From: Sphingosinicella sp. LHD-64
GTDB lineage: Bacteria > Pseudomonadota > Alphaproteobacteria > Sphingomonadales > Sphingomonadaceae
Direction of reading: 5' to 3'
DNA length: 64,000 nt
Assembly: GCF_031157375.1 (NCBI RefSeq)
Contig: NZ_JAVIFV010000003.1
Location: forward strand, 756,001-820,000
Position 1 is the stretch's first letter. Every line of letters starts with the position of its first letter. Below, piece by piece: positions 33,189 through 41,606 of this stretch. The position numbers and the translations under genes were made by a program. Below the pieces are notes generated by a model. The model did not search any database and was not told where the DNA came from. It saw only the letters and a program-made list of their open reading frames with translations.

Positions 33189-33925
33189 CCGAGATCGTTC
33201 AGCTCGGCGACGAAATCATAGGCGTCGCCGCGATACCAGGACTGGGTCATTTCGACCGCGCGGCCATCTTCCAGGAAGCCGCGCCGTTCGATGAGGAGGC
33301 CGGGGGCGCCCGGCTCGATCCCCATCAGGCTCGCCTTCTGGCCGTCGAACAGGACGGCGCGCAGCCGCTGCAGCGCGCGTACCGGCCGGGTGCCCGATGC
33401 GTTCAGCGCCTCGTAGAGCGACCCGTGCACGACCGCGAGATCCGGCAAGGCGAAGCCGGGAATGGTCGAATATTCGAGCGCCATCGCGAAATCGTCGGCG
33501 TAGCGGATGCGGTTGAAGCGATAGACCGGCGTGCCGGGGCTCAGGCCCAGCATCAGCGATTCGTCCGGCGTCACAGCGCCTTCGCTGCGCGAGATCCATT
33601 CGCTGCGCGAACTGCGGCCACGCGCCGCCATGTCCTCGGAGAAGGAGGTGAGCTTTGAGAAGCTCTTCTCGACGCGCCCGGAGATGAAGGTGCCGGCGCC
33701 CTGACGGCGCAGGAGAAGACCGTTGCCGACCAGCCCGTCGAGCGCCTTGCGGATGGTGATTCGCGAGACCGCGAAATCCTCGGCGAGGTCCCGCTCGGAA
33801 GGCAGCGCCTGTTCGGGCTTCAGGACACCCGATTCGATCGCATGCCGGAGCCGCTCCTCCAGCCGCCGATAGAGCGGTCCGCGGCCTTCCTCAGGCTCGA
33901 ATCCGATCTGTGCGGCTAGGCTCAT
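33185..33925 (-). CDS. nagQ: GntR/HutC-type transcriptional regulator of the nag locus
   Basis: A 246-residue repressor-type protein. The N-terminal winged helix has QALPSERDLAEDFAVSRITI and RKALDGLVGNGLLLRRQGAG. The C-terminal UTRA effector domain (about 95-240) contains PVYRFNRIRYADDFAMALEY. Members of this group sense GlcNAc-6-P or related sugar phosphates. The ATG at 33925 is chosen because it begins at the conserved MSLAAQIG. It opens the leftward unit and faces the uptake operon across 227 bp that hold TTGGT repeats. The symbol nagQ is by analogy. Confidence 0.85.
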   Translation of the reverse strand: MSLAAQIGFEPEEGRGPLYRRLEERLRHAIESGVLKPEQALPSERDLAEDFAVSRITIRKALDGLVGNGLLLRRQGAGTFISGRVEKSFSKLTSFSEDMAARGRSSRSEWISRSEGAVTPDESLMLGLSPGTPVYRFNRIRYADDFAMALEYSTIPGFALPDLAVVHGSLYEALNASGTRPVRALQRLRAVLFDGQKASLMGIEPGAPGLLIERRGFLEDGRAVEMTQSWYRGDAYDFVAELNDLG

Positions 33926-33951
33926 GTGATGGTCAGCTCCCCTCTTGTCAG

Positions 33952-33978
33952 ACCAACATAATACCAATCAGTTACCAT
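33952..33978 (-). promoter_or_regulatory. nag operator, leftward set of TTGGT repeats
   Basis: On the plus strand ACCAA at 33952-33956, ACCAA at 33963-33967 and ACCAT at 33974-33978 are spaced exactly 11 bp apart. Read on the minus strand they are (A/T)TGGT-N6 repeats. They lie 27-53 bp upstream of the regulator start codon, where binding would block its own promoter. Confidence 0.6.
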
Positions 33979-34063
33979 TTGCCAGAGGTTTTTCGCTCAG
34001 CTTGGCCCTTTCTTCCAAACAAGCCTCTTGACGGAATGATGACAGTAGCAGATGGTCCGCTTA

Positions 34064-34090
34064 TTGGTCTCCGTTTGGTATCAGATTGGT
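34064..34090 (+). promoter_or_regulatory. nag operator, rightward set of TTGGT repeats
   Basis: TTGGT occurs at 34064-34068, 34075-34079 and 34086-34090, again with exact 11-bp spacing, 63-89 bp upstream of the TonB-dependent receptor start. The set mirrors the one at 33952-33978. The likely ligand is the adjacent GntR protein. Confidence 0.6.
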
Positions 34091-34152
34091 TCTGTTCAAA
34101 TGCGAGCCTGCAAGCCCGGGACAACGGGCAGCAGTCAGTGGGGAGAAAGTCA

Positions 34153-36819
34153 ATGATCCGTCGGCTTCTGATTGGTTCTGCCAGCGTGTGTGCGTTGGTC
34201 GGTGCAGCCGCACCGGCCTGGTCCCAGGACACCGCGCAGGGCGCGGACGCGCCGGACGGGGAAATCATCATCACCGGCATTCGCGGCTCGGTCGTCCAGT
34301 CGATCGAGGCCAAGCGCGATTCGAGCGTGATCGCCGACTTCCTCACCGCCGAGGACATCGGCCAGTTTCCGGATCGCAACGTCGCCGAGGCGCTGCAGCG
34401 CGTGCCCGGCATCGTCATCAACCGCGAGTTCGGCGAGGGCGAGCGCGTCTCGCTGCGCGGCACCGCGCCGAACCTCACCCGCACCCTGATCAATGGCCAT
34501 GCGGTCGCGACCGCCGACTGGTTCATCCTCGACCAGGTCGCCTCGACGCGCAGCTTCAACTATCTGACCCTGCCGTCCGAGATCGTCGGCCAGCTCGACG
34601 TCTACAAGAGCCCGCAGGCGGACATCGAGGAGGGCGGCATCGGCGGCACGATCAACGTGCGCACCCGCAACCCGCTCGATCTCGAACCCTTCACCGTCTC
34701 CGCATCCGCCGAGCTGGTCTATTCGCAGCTGCGCGATTCGGTCGATCCGCAGGCGTCGGGCCTGGTCAGCTGGCACAATCCGGCCGGCACGTTCGGCATC
34801 CTGATCGGCGGCGTCTACCAGCGCCGGGACATCCGCCGCGACGGCATCGAGGTGTTCGGATACCGCTCCTTCCCAGTCGGCGGCGGCCAGGAGGCGCTGG
34901 TGCCGACGCTGATCGGCTCCGCGCTCTTCACCCAGGAGCGCGAGCGCTACGGCGGCAATATCGGCATCCAGTTCCGTCCGTCCGACCAGCTGGAGATCAA
35001 CCTCACCGGCATGTACTCGCGGTTCAAGGCGGACAATATCAACCGCAACTACATCGCCTGGGGTGAGCAGGCGCTCGGCGGCGGCGGCACGATCACCGGC
35101 GCGACCATCGTCGACGGCGTGGCGGTCGCCGGCAACATCGCATCGCCCAACGGCGGCACCACCGGCGCCGCGATGGTCTACGATACGATCGCGCGCGCGG
35201 CGGTGGCCGAGACCTGGTTCGCCGACCTCGACATCACCTATCGCCCGACCGACGCGCTCACCATCCACCTGCAGGGCGGCTGGACCCGGGCGAGCGGCGA
35301 CACCTCGAATGAGAATTTCTTCGAGGTCGCTGCACCCGGCGCCTTCAGCTACGACCTGCGCGGCGGCGTCCCGCAGGTGAGCTTCACCAGCCCCAATCCG
35401 CTGTCGCCCACCGGCAACCGGATCGACTTCGCCCGGATCCAGTCGGTCACCAACGACGACGAGGAGAAATATATCTTCCTCGACGTCGAGCACGAGATCG
35501 ACTGGGGTCCGCTCGAGGCGCTGCGCGTCGGCTTCAAGTTCACCGATCACGACCGCGCCGCCGACCGTCTTTCCACTGCCGGCGGCATCCTGACGCCCGG
35601 CCTGATTTGCGGCGGCGCGCCCTGCGTGGCCGGCGATTTCGCGGGCGGGAGCCTGCCCGGCAACTTCCTCGGCAATATTGCCGAGCCGGGCACGCTGACC
35701 GATTATTGGACGGTGGACGCGCGCCGTCTCGCCGAAATCTACGGCGCTCAGGATCCGTCGATCACTGAGCGTTTCGTCGTGCCGGGCAACGTCTATTCGA
35801 TCAACGAGAAGACCTATGGCGGCTATGCCCTGGCCCGCTTCCGCGGCGACGGCTGGCGCGGCAATGTCGGCGTGCGCGTCGTCAGGACCGACCAGACGTC
35901 GATCGGCAACATCATCGGCGGCGCCAATCCCGAATTCGTGAATCCGTTCGGTGGCTTCACGCCGACCACGGCCGAGCGCTCCTACACCGACGTGCTGCCG
36001 AGCGCGAACCTCAGCGTCGACCTCTCCCGCAGCCTCGTGCTGCGTTTCGCGGCGGGCCGGACGGTCACGCGTCCGGACTTCGTCGACATCACACCCGGTG
36101 TTGATCTCAACGGCACGGCGCTCACTGGCCGCGGCGGCGACCCGAACCTCGATCCCTATCGCGCCAACCAGTATGACGTGTCGGTCGAATGGTATCCCGA
36201 CCGTGAGACGCTCGTCGCGCTGGCCCTCTTCTACAAGGACATCCAGTCCTACATCGTCAGCGAAACCGGGACCGAGATTCTGCCCGGAACCTATGTGCCC
36301 GGCACCGAGCCGGCGGGCTGCGTGCCGGCCGGGGGCGGCGATCCGAACCTGTTCAACTGCCCGTTCCTGGTCGATCGCCGGACGAACGGTCCGGGCGGCC
36401 GCAACCAGGGCTTCGAGCTCCAGGTCTCGCGTCCGATCTGGCGGGGCTTCGGCGCCATCGTCAACTACACCTATTCGGACGCGCAATCGAACGATGGCGA
36501 TCCGATCCCGGGCAACAGCAAGCACACGCTGAACCTCACCGGCTATTACGAGAACGATTGGCTGTCGGCCCGCCTTTCCTACAATTATCGGTCGAAATTC
36601 TTCATCGACTTCAACCGGTCGGCGCCGCTCAACCAGGGTTCGACGGAATCGCTCGATGCCTCGCTGAACGTCAGGATCACCGACAACATCTCGCTGACCG
36701 CCGACGCGATCAACCTCACCCGCGCGTCGATCATCCAATATTCCGGCACACCGGATCTGCCGCGCGCGATCTACGACAACGGCCGGCAGTTCTACTTCGG
36801 CGTGCGCGTGCGCTACTAG
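34153..36819 (+). CDS. TonB-dependent receptor for N-acetylglucosamine/chitooligosaccharides
   Basis: An 888-residue outer-membrane receptor. A signal peptide (MIRRLLIGSASVCALVGAAA) precedes the plug domain beginning EIIITGIRGSVVQSIEAKRD, with FPDRNVAEALQRVPGI and LRGTAPNLTRTLING. The 22-strand barrel follows and ends with the typical aromatic YFGVRVRY. The start at 34153 follows GGGAGAAAG. The substrate is inferred from the GH20, PTS and nagA genes around it, since receptor sequence alone does not show it. It leads the rightward nag operon. Confidence 0.92.
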   Translation: MIRRLLIGSASVCALVGAAAPAWSQDTAQGADAPDGEIIITGIRGSVVQSIEAKRDSSVIADFLTAEDIGQFPDRNVAEALQRVPGIVINREFGEGERVSLRGTAPNLTRTLINGHAVATADWFILDQVASTRSFNYLTLPSEIVGQLDVYKSPQADIEEGGIGGTINVRTRNPLDLEPFTVSASAELVYSQLRDSVDPQASGLVSWHNPAGTFGILIGGVYQRRDIRRDGIEVFGYRSFPVGGGQEALVPTLIGSALFTQERERYGGNIGIQFRPSDQLEINLTGMYSRFKADNINRNYIAWGEQALGGGGTITGATIVDGVAVAGNIASPNGGTTGAAMVYDTIARAAVAETWFADLDITYRPTDALTIHLQGGWTRASGDTSNENFFEVAAPGAFSYDLRGGVPQVSFTSPNPLSPTGNRIDFARIQSVTNDDEEKYIFLDVEHEIDWGPLEALRVGFKFTDHDRAADRLSTAGGILTPGLICGGAPCVAGDFAGGSLPGNFLGNIAEPGTLTDYWTVDARRLAEIYGAQDPSITERFVVPGNVYSINEKTYGGYALARFRGDGWRGNVGVRVVRTDQTSIGNIIGGANPEFVNPFGGFTPTTAERSYTDVLPSANLSVDLSRSLVLRFAAGRTVTRPDFVDITPGVDLNGTALTGRGGDPNLDPYRANQYDVSVEWYPDRETLVALALFYKDIQSYIVSETGTEILPGTYVPGTEPAGCVPAGGGDPNLFNCPFLVDRRTNGPGGRNQGFELQVSRPIWRGFGAIVNYTYSDAQSNDGDPIPGNSKHTLNLTGYYENDWLSARLSYNYRSKFFIDFNRSAPLNQGSTESLDASLNVRITDNISLTADAINLTRASIIQYSGTPDLPRAIYDNGRQFYFGVRVRY

Positions 36820-36849
36820 GAGACGAGTCGGGGCCGCATAGACAAGATC

Positions 36850-39129
36850 ATGCTCCGGCGGAGGATGTCGCGCGTGCCCCGATTTGCCGTTCCGGCCCTG
36901 CTCGCGATCTGGTTGTCGGCCCCCGCCTTGGCGCAGGAGCCGACGGCCGCATTGCTGCCGATGCCCCAGTCCGTCGTCGCACAGCAGGGCCGCTTTACGG
37001 TGTCGGCGCGCACGGCGATCCTGGCCTACAGCGATGACGAGCGGCGGGCAGCGCAACGGTTCGCCGATTTGCTCGGACGGACCACGAACACCCGGCTGGT
37101 GACAGGCGGTGGCGCGGCCGGAGCCGGCATCGCGTTCCGGACGGCTGCGGGGATGCGGACGGAATCCTACCGGCTGGAGGTCACCGCCAATGGCGCGACG
37201 ATCACCGCCTCCGATTTTGCAGGCCTGTTCTATGGAGGTGTTACCCTCTGGCAGCTGCTGACCGCCCGGCCGGGCCTCACCGCTGAAGCCGTCATCATCG
37301 AGGACGGGCCACGCTTCGGCTGGCGCGGGCTGATGCTCGACAGCGCGCGGCACTTCCAATCGCCCGAGTTCGTCATGCGGCTGATCGACTGGATGGCGGC
37401 GAACAAGCTCAATCGCTTCCACTGGCACCTGACCGACGATCAGGGCTGGCGCATCCAGATCAACCGCTATCCGCGCCTCACCGAGATCGGCGCGTGGCGC
37501 ACCCCGGCGTCCGCGCCCGACGCTCCGACCTTGCCGCAGACGGGCGGCTACTACACGCAGGACCAGATCCGCGAGATCGTCGCCTATGCCCGCGAGCGCG
37601 CGATCGAGATCGTGCCGGAGATCGACATGCCCGGCCATGCCCTCGCGGCGGTGCGCGCCTATCCGGAGCTGGGCACGGGTGTCGAGCCGCCGTCGGGAAT
37701 CGAATCCGACTGGGGCGTTTTTCCCTATCTCTACAATGTCGAGGACGGCACCTTCATCTTCCTCGAGAACGTGCTGGACGAGGTGCTGGCGCTCTTTCCC
37801 GGCAGGTACATCCATATCGGCGGCGACGAGGCGGTGAAGGACCAGTGGCGCGCCTCGCCCCAGGTCCAGGCGCGGATGCGCGCGCTCGGCATCGCCGACG
37901 AGGCGGCGCTGCAAAGCTGGTTCATGGCGCGGATCGGACGCTTTCTCGACACACGCGGCCGGCGACTGATCGGCTGGGACGAAATCCTGGAGGGCGGCAT
38001 TCCGGCCAGCGCTACGATCATGTCCTGGCGCGGGATCGACGGCGCGGTCCATGCGGCGCGCGCCGGGCATGACGCGGTGCTCTCCCCCGCGCCCGTCCTC
38101 TATCTCAACCACCGGCAGGCGGGCGGGCCGGAAGAGCCGCCCGGCCGGGGCCAGATCGTCTCCCTGGCCGATGTCTATGCCTTCGATCCCGCCCCAACCT
38201 CACTGACGCCGGCCGAACAGGAACATATTCTCGGCCTTCAGGCGAACATGTGGACCGAACATGCCCGCACCGAAGAGCGCGTCGCCAGCATGATGTTCCC
38301 GCGCGCGCTCGCGGTGGCGGAGCTCGGCTGGTCGCCACGCGCGTCGCACGATTATGCGGGTTTCGTCCGCAGGCTGGTGCCGCAGCTGGAACGGCTCGGG
38401 AGCCTTGGCCTGCAGCCGTCGGTGAGCGCGTTCCGGCCGGTCGCCGCCGAGCGTTTCGATCCCGCCGCGAACCGCGTTGCCGTCACTTTGTCCAATCAGG
38501 CAGAGACGGATGTGCGCTACACTCTGGACGGCTCGATGCCGACTGCCGCCTCGCCGCTCTATGCAGCGCCGCTCGACCTCGCTCTTCCGACCCGCCTGCG
38601 CGCCGCCGGTTTCCTCGGCACAGGCGCGCTGCCCGGCGAACTCGATCACAGCTTCGATTCCGCGAGCGTCAGACGGCGCGACGACACGCAGCTCGAGCTG
38701 TGCAGCGAGAATATCGCCCTTTCGCTGGAGGACGATGCACCGGCGGAAGGCGAGCGTGCCGTCTTTCTCACCGATATCCAGAACCCCTGCTGGATCTACG
38801 AGGATGCGCCGCTGGACGGCGTGACAGCGATCGAGATCGACGTCGGCCAGATCCCGTTCAACTTCCAGATCGGCCGCGACATCGAGCGCATACGCTTCCG
38901 CCCGCCCGCCACGCCGGCCGGCGAGATGGAGGTGCGCGCCGGCGGGTGTGAGGGCGAGCGGATCGCGGTGCTGCCACTCGGCTCCGCCGTCGGGAATCCG
39001 GCGGTGACGCGCCTGCGGGTCCCGATCGCGGCGAGGCGGGGACAGGCCGACCTTTGCTTCACCTACACGGCAAACGGACCCAACCCGATGTGGGCGATCG
39101 ACGCGGTGCAACTGGTGCCGGGGTCGTGA
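36850..39129 (+). CDS. GH20 beta-N-acetylhexosaminidase
   Basis: A 759-residue exo-hexosaminidase with a signal peptide (VPALLAIWLSAPALAQ), so periplasmic or outer-membrane-facing. After the GH20b domain, the catalytic barrel starts RFGWRGLMLDSARHF. The catalytic pair D326-E327 is in HIGGDEAVKDQW and the substrate Trp region is MSWRGIDGAVHAARAGHD. A C-terminal region (about 530-759) has a chitobiase-like segment RYTLDGSMPTAASPLY and a beta-rich end of unknown role. It trims terminal GlcNAc from imported chitooligosaccharides. The ATG at 36850 or 36865 may be used. The next gene's GTG overlaps its stop. Confidence 0.93.
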   Translation: MLRRRMSRVPRFAVPALLAIWLSAPALAQEPTAALLPMPQSVVAQQGRFTVSARTAILAYSDDERRAAQRFADLLGRTTNTRLVTGGGAAGAGIAFRTAAGMRTESYRLEVTANGATITASDFAGLFYGGVTLWQLLTARPGLTAEAVIIEDGPRFGWRGLMLDSARHFQSPEFVMRLIDWMAANKLNRFHWHLTDDQGWRIQINRYPRLTEIGAWRTPASAPDAPTLPQTGGYYTQDQIREIVAYARERAIEIVPEIDMPGHALAAVRAYPELGTGVEPPSGIESDWGVFPYLYNVEDGTFIFLENVLDEVLALFPGRYIHIGGDEAVKDQWRASPQVQARMRALGIADEAALQSWFMARIGRFLDTRGRRLIGWDEILEGGIPASATIMSWRGIDGAVHAARAGHDAVLSPAPVLYLNHRQAGGPEEPPGRGQIVSLADVYAFDPAPTSLTPAEQEHILGLQANMWTEHARTEERVASMMFPRALAVAELGWSPRASHDYAGFVRRLVPQLERLGSLGLQPSVSAFRPVAAERFDPAANRVAVTLSNQAETDVRYTLDGSMPTAASPLYAAPLDLALPTRLRAAGFLGTGALPGELDHSFDSASVRRRDDTQLELCSENIALSLEDDAPAEGERAVFLTDIQNPCWIYEDAPLDGVTAIEIDVGQIPFNFQIGRDIERIRFRPPATPAGEMEVRAGGCEGERIAVLPLGSAVGNPAVTRLRVPIAARRGQADLCFTYTANGPNPMWAIDAVQLVPGS

Positions 39130-41606
39130 CCGCGATCATTCTCCACGCGCCGTTCGCCGGGTGGGCCGCGCCGCTCGACGAAGTCCCGGACGCGGTCTTC
39201 GCCGAACGGATGATGGGCGACGGCCTCGCCATCGACCCGCTCGAAGCCGTGCTACGGGCGCCTTGCGATGCCGAGGTGATCTCGGTCCCCGCCACCGCTC
39301 ATGCCGTCACGCTGCGCCTCGCCAACGGCGCGGAGCTGCTGATCCATATCGGACTGGAGACCGTGGCGCTGGGCGGTGCGGGCTTCACCGCCCATGTCGC
39401 GGCCGGGCAGCAGGTCCGTCGCGGCGATCCGCTGATCGACTTCGATCTCGATCTCGTCGCCGAGCAGGCGAAGAGCCTGATCACCCCGATCGTCCTGACC
39501 TCCGAAGGCTATCGGCTCGCGGCGCTTGCGGTGGATCGTGCCGTGGCGGCGGGCGATCCGATTGCCGAAGTGTCCGGCGGGCAAGCCCCCACGGCTGTCG
39601 CGCCGGCGGAGCAGGAGGCGCATCGCACGGACATTTCGATCGGCGTTCCGAACGGCATTCATGCGCGGCCCGCCGCGCGTATTGCCGCCGCTGCCAAAGG
39701 CTTTGCTTCCGCGTTGGACATCGAAGCCAGGGGCAAGGCGGCCGACGCGCGCAGCCCGGTGGCGCTGATGACCCTGGGCCTTGTGCAGGGCGACACGGCG
39801 TCGCTGGTCGCGCGCGGTCCCGACGCCGAGGCGGCGCTCGTCGCGCTGAAGCGCCTGATCGAAACCGGCCTGGGCGATGAGCATGACGCCACGCCTCGCC
39901 CCGTGCCCTCAGGGGCGCCGACCGCGAAGGGAGCACTCCGCGGCGTCTGTGCCGCGCCCGGCCTTGCCGTTGGACCCGCCGCGCAGTTCGCGGCGGCGGA
40001 CATCCGCGTGGAGGCGCGCAGCCGCGGCACCGAAGCGGAGCGACACGCGCTCGCCGCCGCCCGGGCGAAGGTGGCAACGGAGCTGGCCGGTCAGGGCGGC
40101 AGCATCGCGCTGGCGCATGAAGGACTGCTCGACGATCCCAAGCTGCTCGCCCTCGCCGATGCCGGGATCGCGGCCGGGCAGAGCGCCGGCATCGCCTGGC
40201 AGGGCGCGATCCTCGAGACCGCCGAGGCGCTGCGCGCGACCGGACAGGCCCTGCTGATCGAGCGGATCGACGACCTCCACGATCTGGAGCGACAGGTCCT
40301 CGCCGCGCTCGCCGGCGAAGCAGGGCGGGTGTCGCGCGCCTTTCCGGATGGCGCGATCCTGATCGCCGATCTCCTGTTCCCGTCGGACATGATGGCGCTC
40401 GATCTCACGACGCTCGGCGGCATCTGCACCGCGCGGGGCGGGCCGACCTCCCATGTCGCGATCCTCGCCGCCTCCGCCAGCGTGCCGATGCTGGTGGCGG
40501 TTGGCGATCGGATCGCCGATATCCCGGAAGGCAGGGCCGTCATCCTCGATGCGAGCGCCGGCTGGGTCGATCCCGCACCCGATGACGCGGCGCTCGCCGC
40601 AGCCAGCCAGCGGGTCGACGATCGCCGACGCATCCGTGCGGCGGAGGCCGCCGCCGCCACCGAGGACTGCCGGATGGCCGATGGCACGCGGATCGAGATC
40701 TTCGCCAATCTCGCATCGCCCGCAGAGGCGCAGCGCGCCGTCGCGGCCGGCGCCGAGGGCTGCGGGCTGTTGCGCACCGAGTTCCTCTTCCACGACCGGG
40801 CGGATGCCCCGTCCGAGGACGAGCAGGCGGCGGTTTATGAGGATGTGGCGCGCGGACTCGGCGGGCGTCCGCTGATCGTGCGCACGCTCGACGCTGGCGG
40901 TGACAAACCACTCCCCTATCTTCGCGTGCCGCAAGAGGAGAATCCCGCCCTCGGCCTGCGCGGCGTCAGGCTCAGCCTCGCCCGGCCGGACCTGCTGGCG
41001 ACGCAGTTGCGCGCCATCCTGCGTGCGACAGGCGCGGGCGATATCCGGATCATGGTCCCGATGATCGTCGATGTCGCGGAACTGCGGTTCGTGCGTGCGC
41101 TGCTCGATGAGGCGGCCGATGCGCTGGGCCTCGGCGCGACGCCGCTCGGCGTGATGGTCGAAACGCCCGCCGCTGCCTTGCTCGCCGGAAGTCTCGCGGC
41201 CGAAGCCGATTTCCTGTCGATCGGGACCAACGATCTCACCCAATATGCGCTCGCGGCCGATCGCGGAAACCCTGCCACCGCTTCCCGGATCGATGCGCTC
41301 CATCCTGCCGTGCTGCGTCTGATCGCGGCGACCGGCGAAGGGGGCCGGCGGCACGGCAAATGGTTCGGCATCTGCGGCGGCGTCGCCTCCGACCCGCTCG
41401 CCGCGGCGATCCTGATCGGGCTCGGCGCCACCGAGCTTTCCGCGACGCCCGCTGCGATCGCGGCACTCAAGGCGGCGGTGCGGCGGCTGACGATGGCGGA
41501 TTGCCGCGCCCTCGCCGTGCGTGCGCTGGAGGCGGAGACCGCGGAGGCCGTCCGTATCCTCGCAGCCGAAGCGCAGACGCCCGCTTTCGAAGGAGCCACG
41601 GCATGA
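39126..41606 (+). CDS. PTS multiphosphoryl transfer protein (IIA-HPr-EI fusion)
   Basis: An 826-residue fusion of three PTS parts that passes phosphate from PEP to the sugar permease. Residues 1-150 are IIA(Glc)-like with H74 in LLIHIGLETVAL. Residues 165-250 are HPr with H179 in NGIHARPAARI. From about 265 the protein is enzyme I with H443 in GGPTSHVAILA, EFLFHDR and the PEP-site SIGTNDLTQYALAADRG. The GTG at 39126 overlaps the hexosaminidase stop, and its own stop overlaps nagE. All phosphate carriers needed by the EIICB next door are therefore made in one protein. Confidence 0.94.
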   Translation: MTAIILHAPFAGWAAPLDEVPDAVFAERMMGDGLAIDPLEAVLRAPCDAEVISVPATAHAVTLRLANGAELLIHIGLETVALGGAGFTAHVAAGQQVRRGDPLIDFDLDLVAEQAKSLITPIVLTSEGYRLAALAVDRAVAAGDPIAEVSGGQAPTAVAPAEQEAHRTDISIGVPNGIHARPAARIAAAAKGFASALDIEARGKAADARSPVALMTLGLVQGDTASLVARGPDAEAALVALKRLIETGLGDEHDATPRPVPSGAPTAKGALRGVCAAPGLAVGPAAQFAAADIRVEARSRGTEAERHALAAARAKVATELAGQGGSIALAHEGLLDDPKLLALADAGIAAGQSAGIAWQGAILETAEALRATGQALLIERIDDLHDLERQVLAALAGEAGRVSRAFPDGAILIADLLFPSDMMALDLTTLGGICTARGGPTSHVAILAASASVPMLVAVGDRIADIPEGRAVILDASAGWVDPAPDDAALAAASQRVDDRRRIRAAEAAAATEDCRMADGTRIEIFANLASPAEAQRAVAAGAEGCGLLRTEFLFHDRADAPSEDEQAAVYEDVARGLGGRPLIVRTLDAGGDKPLPYLRVPQEENPALGLRGVRLSLARPDLLATQLRAILRATGAGDIRIMVPMIVDVAELRFVRALLDEAADALGLGATPLGVMVETPAAALLAGSLAAEADFLSIGTNDLTQYALAADRGNPATASRIDALHPAVLRLIAATGEGGRRHGKWFGICGGVASDPLAAAILIGLGATELSATPAAIAALKAAVRRLTMADCRALAVRALEAETAEAVRILAAEAQTPAFEGATA

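Noticed and set aside
34150-38112. 1320-residue open frame on the minus strand
   Set aside because: It lies entirely antisense to the TonB receptor and hexosaminidase, has no recognizable domain, and its length is explained by high third-position GC.
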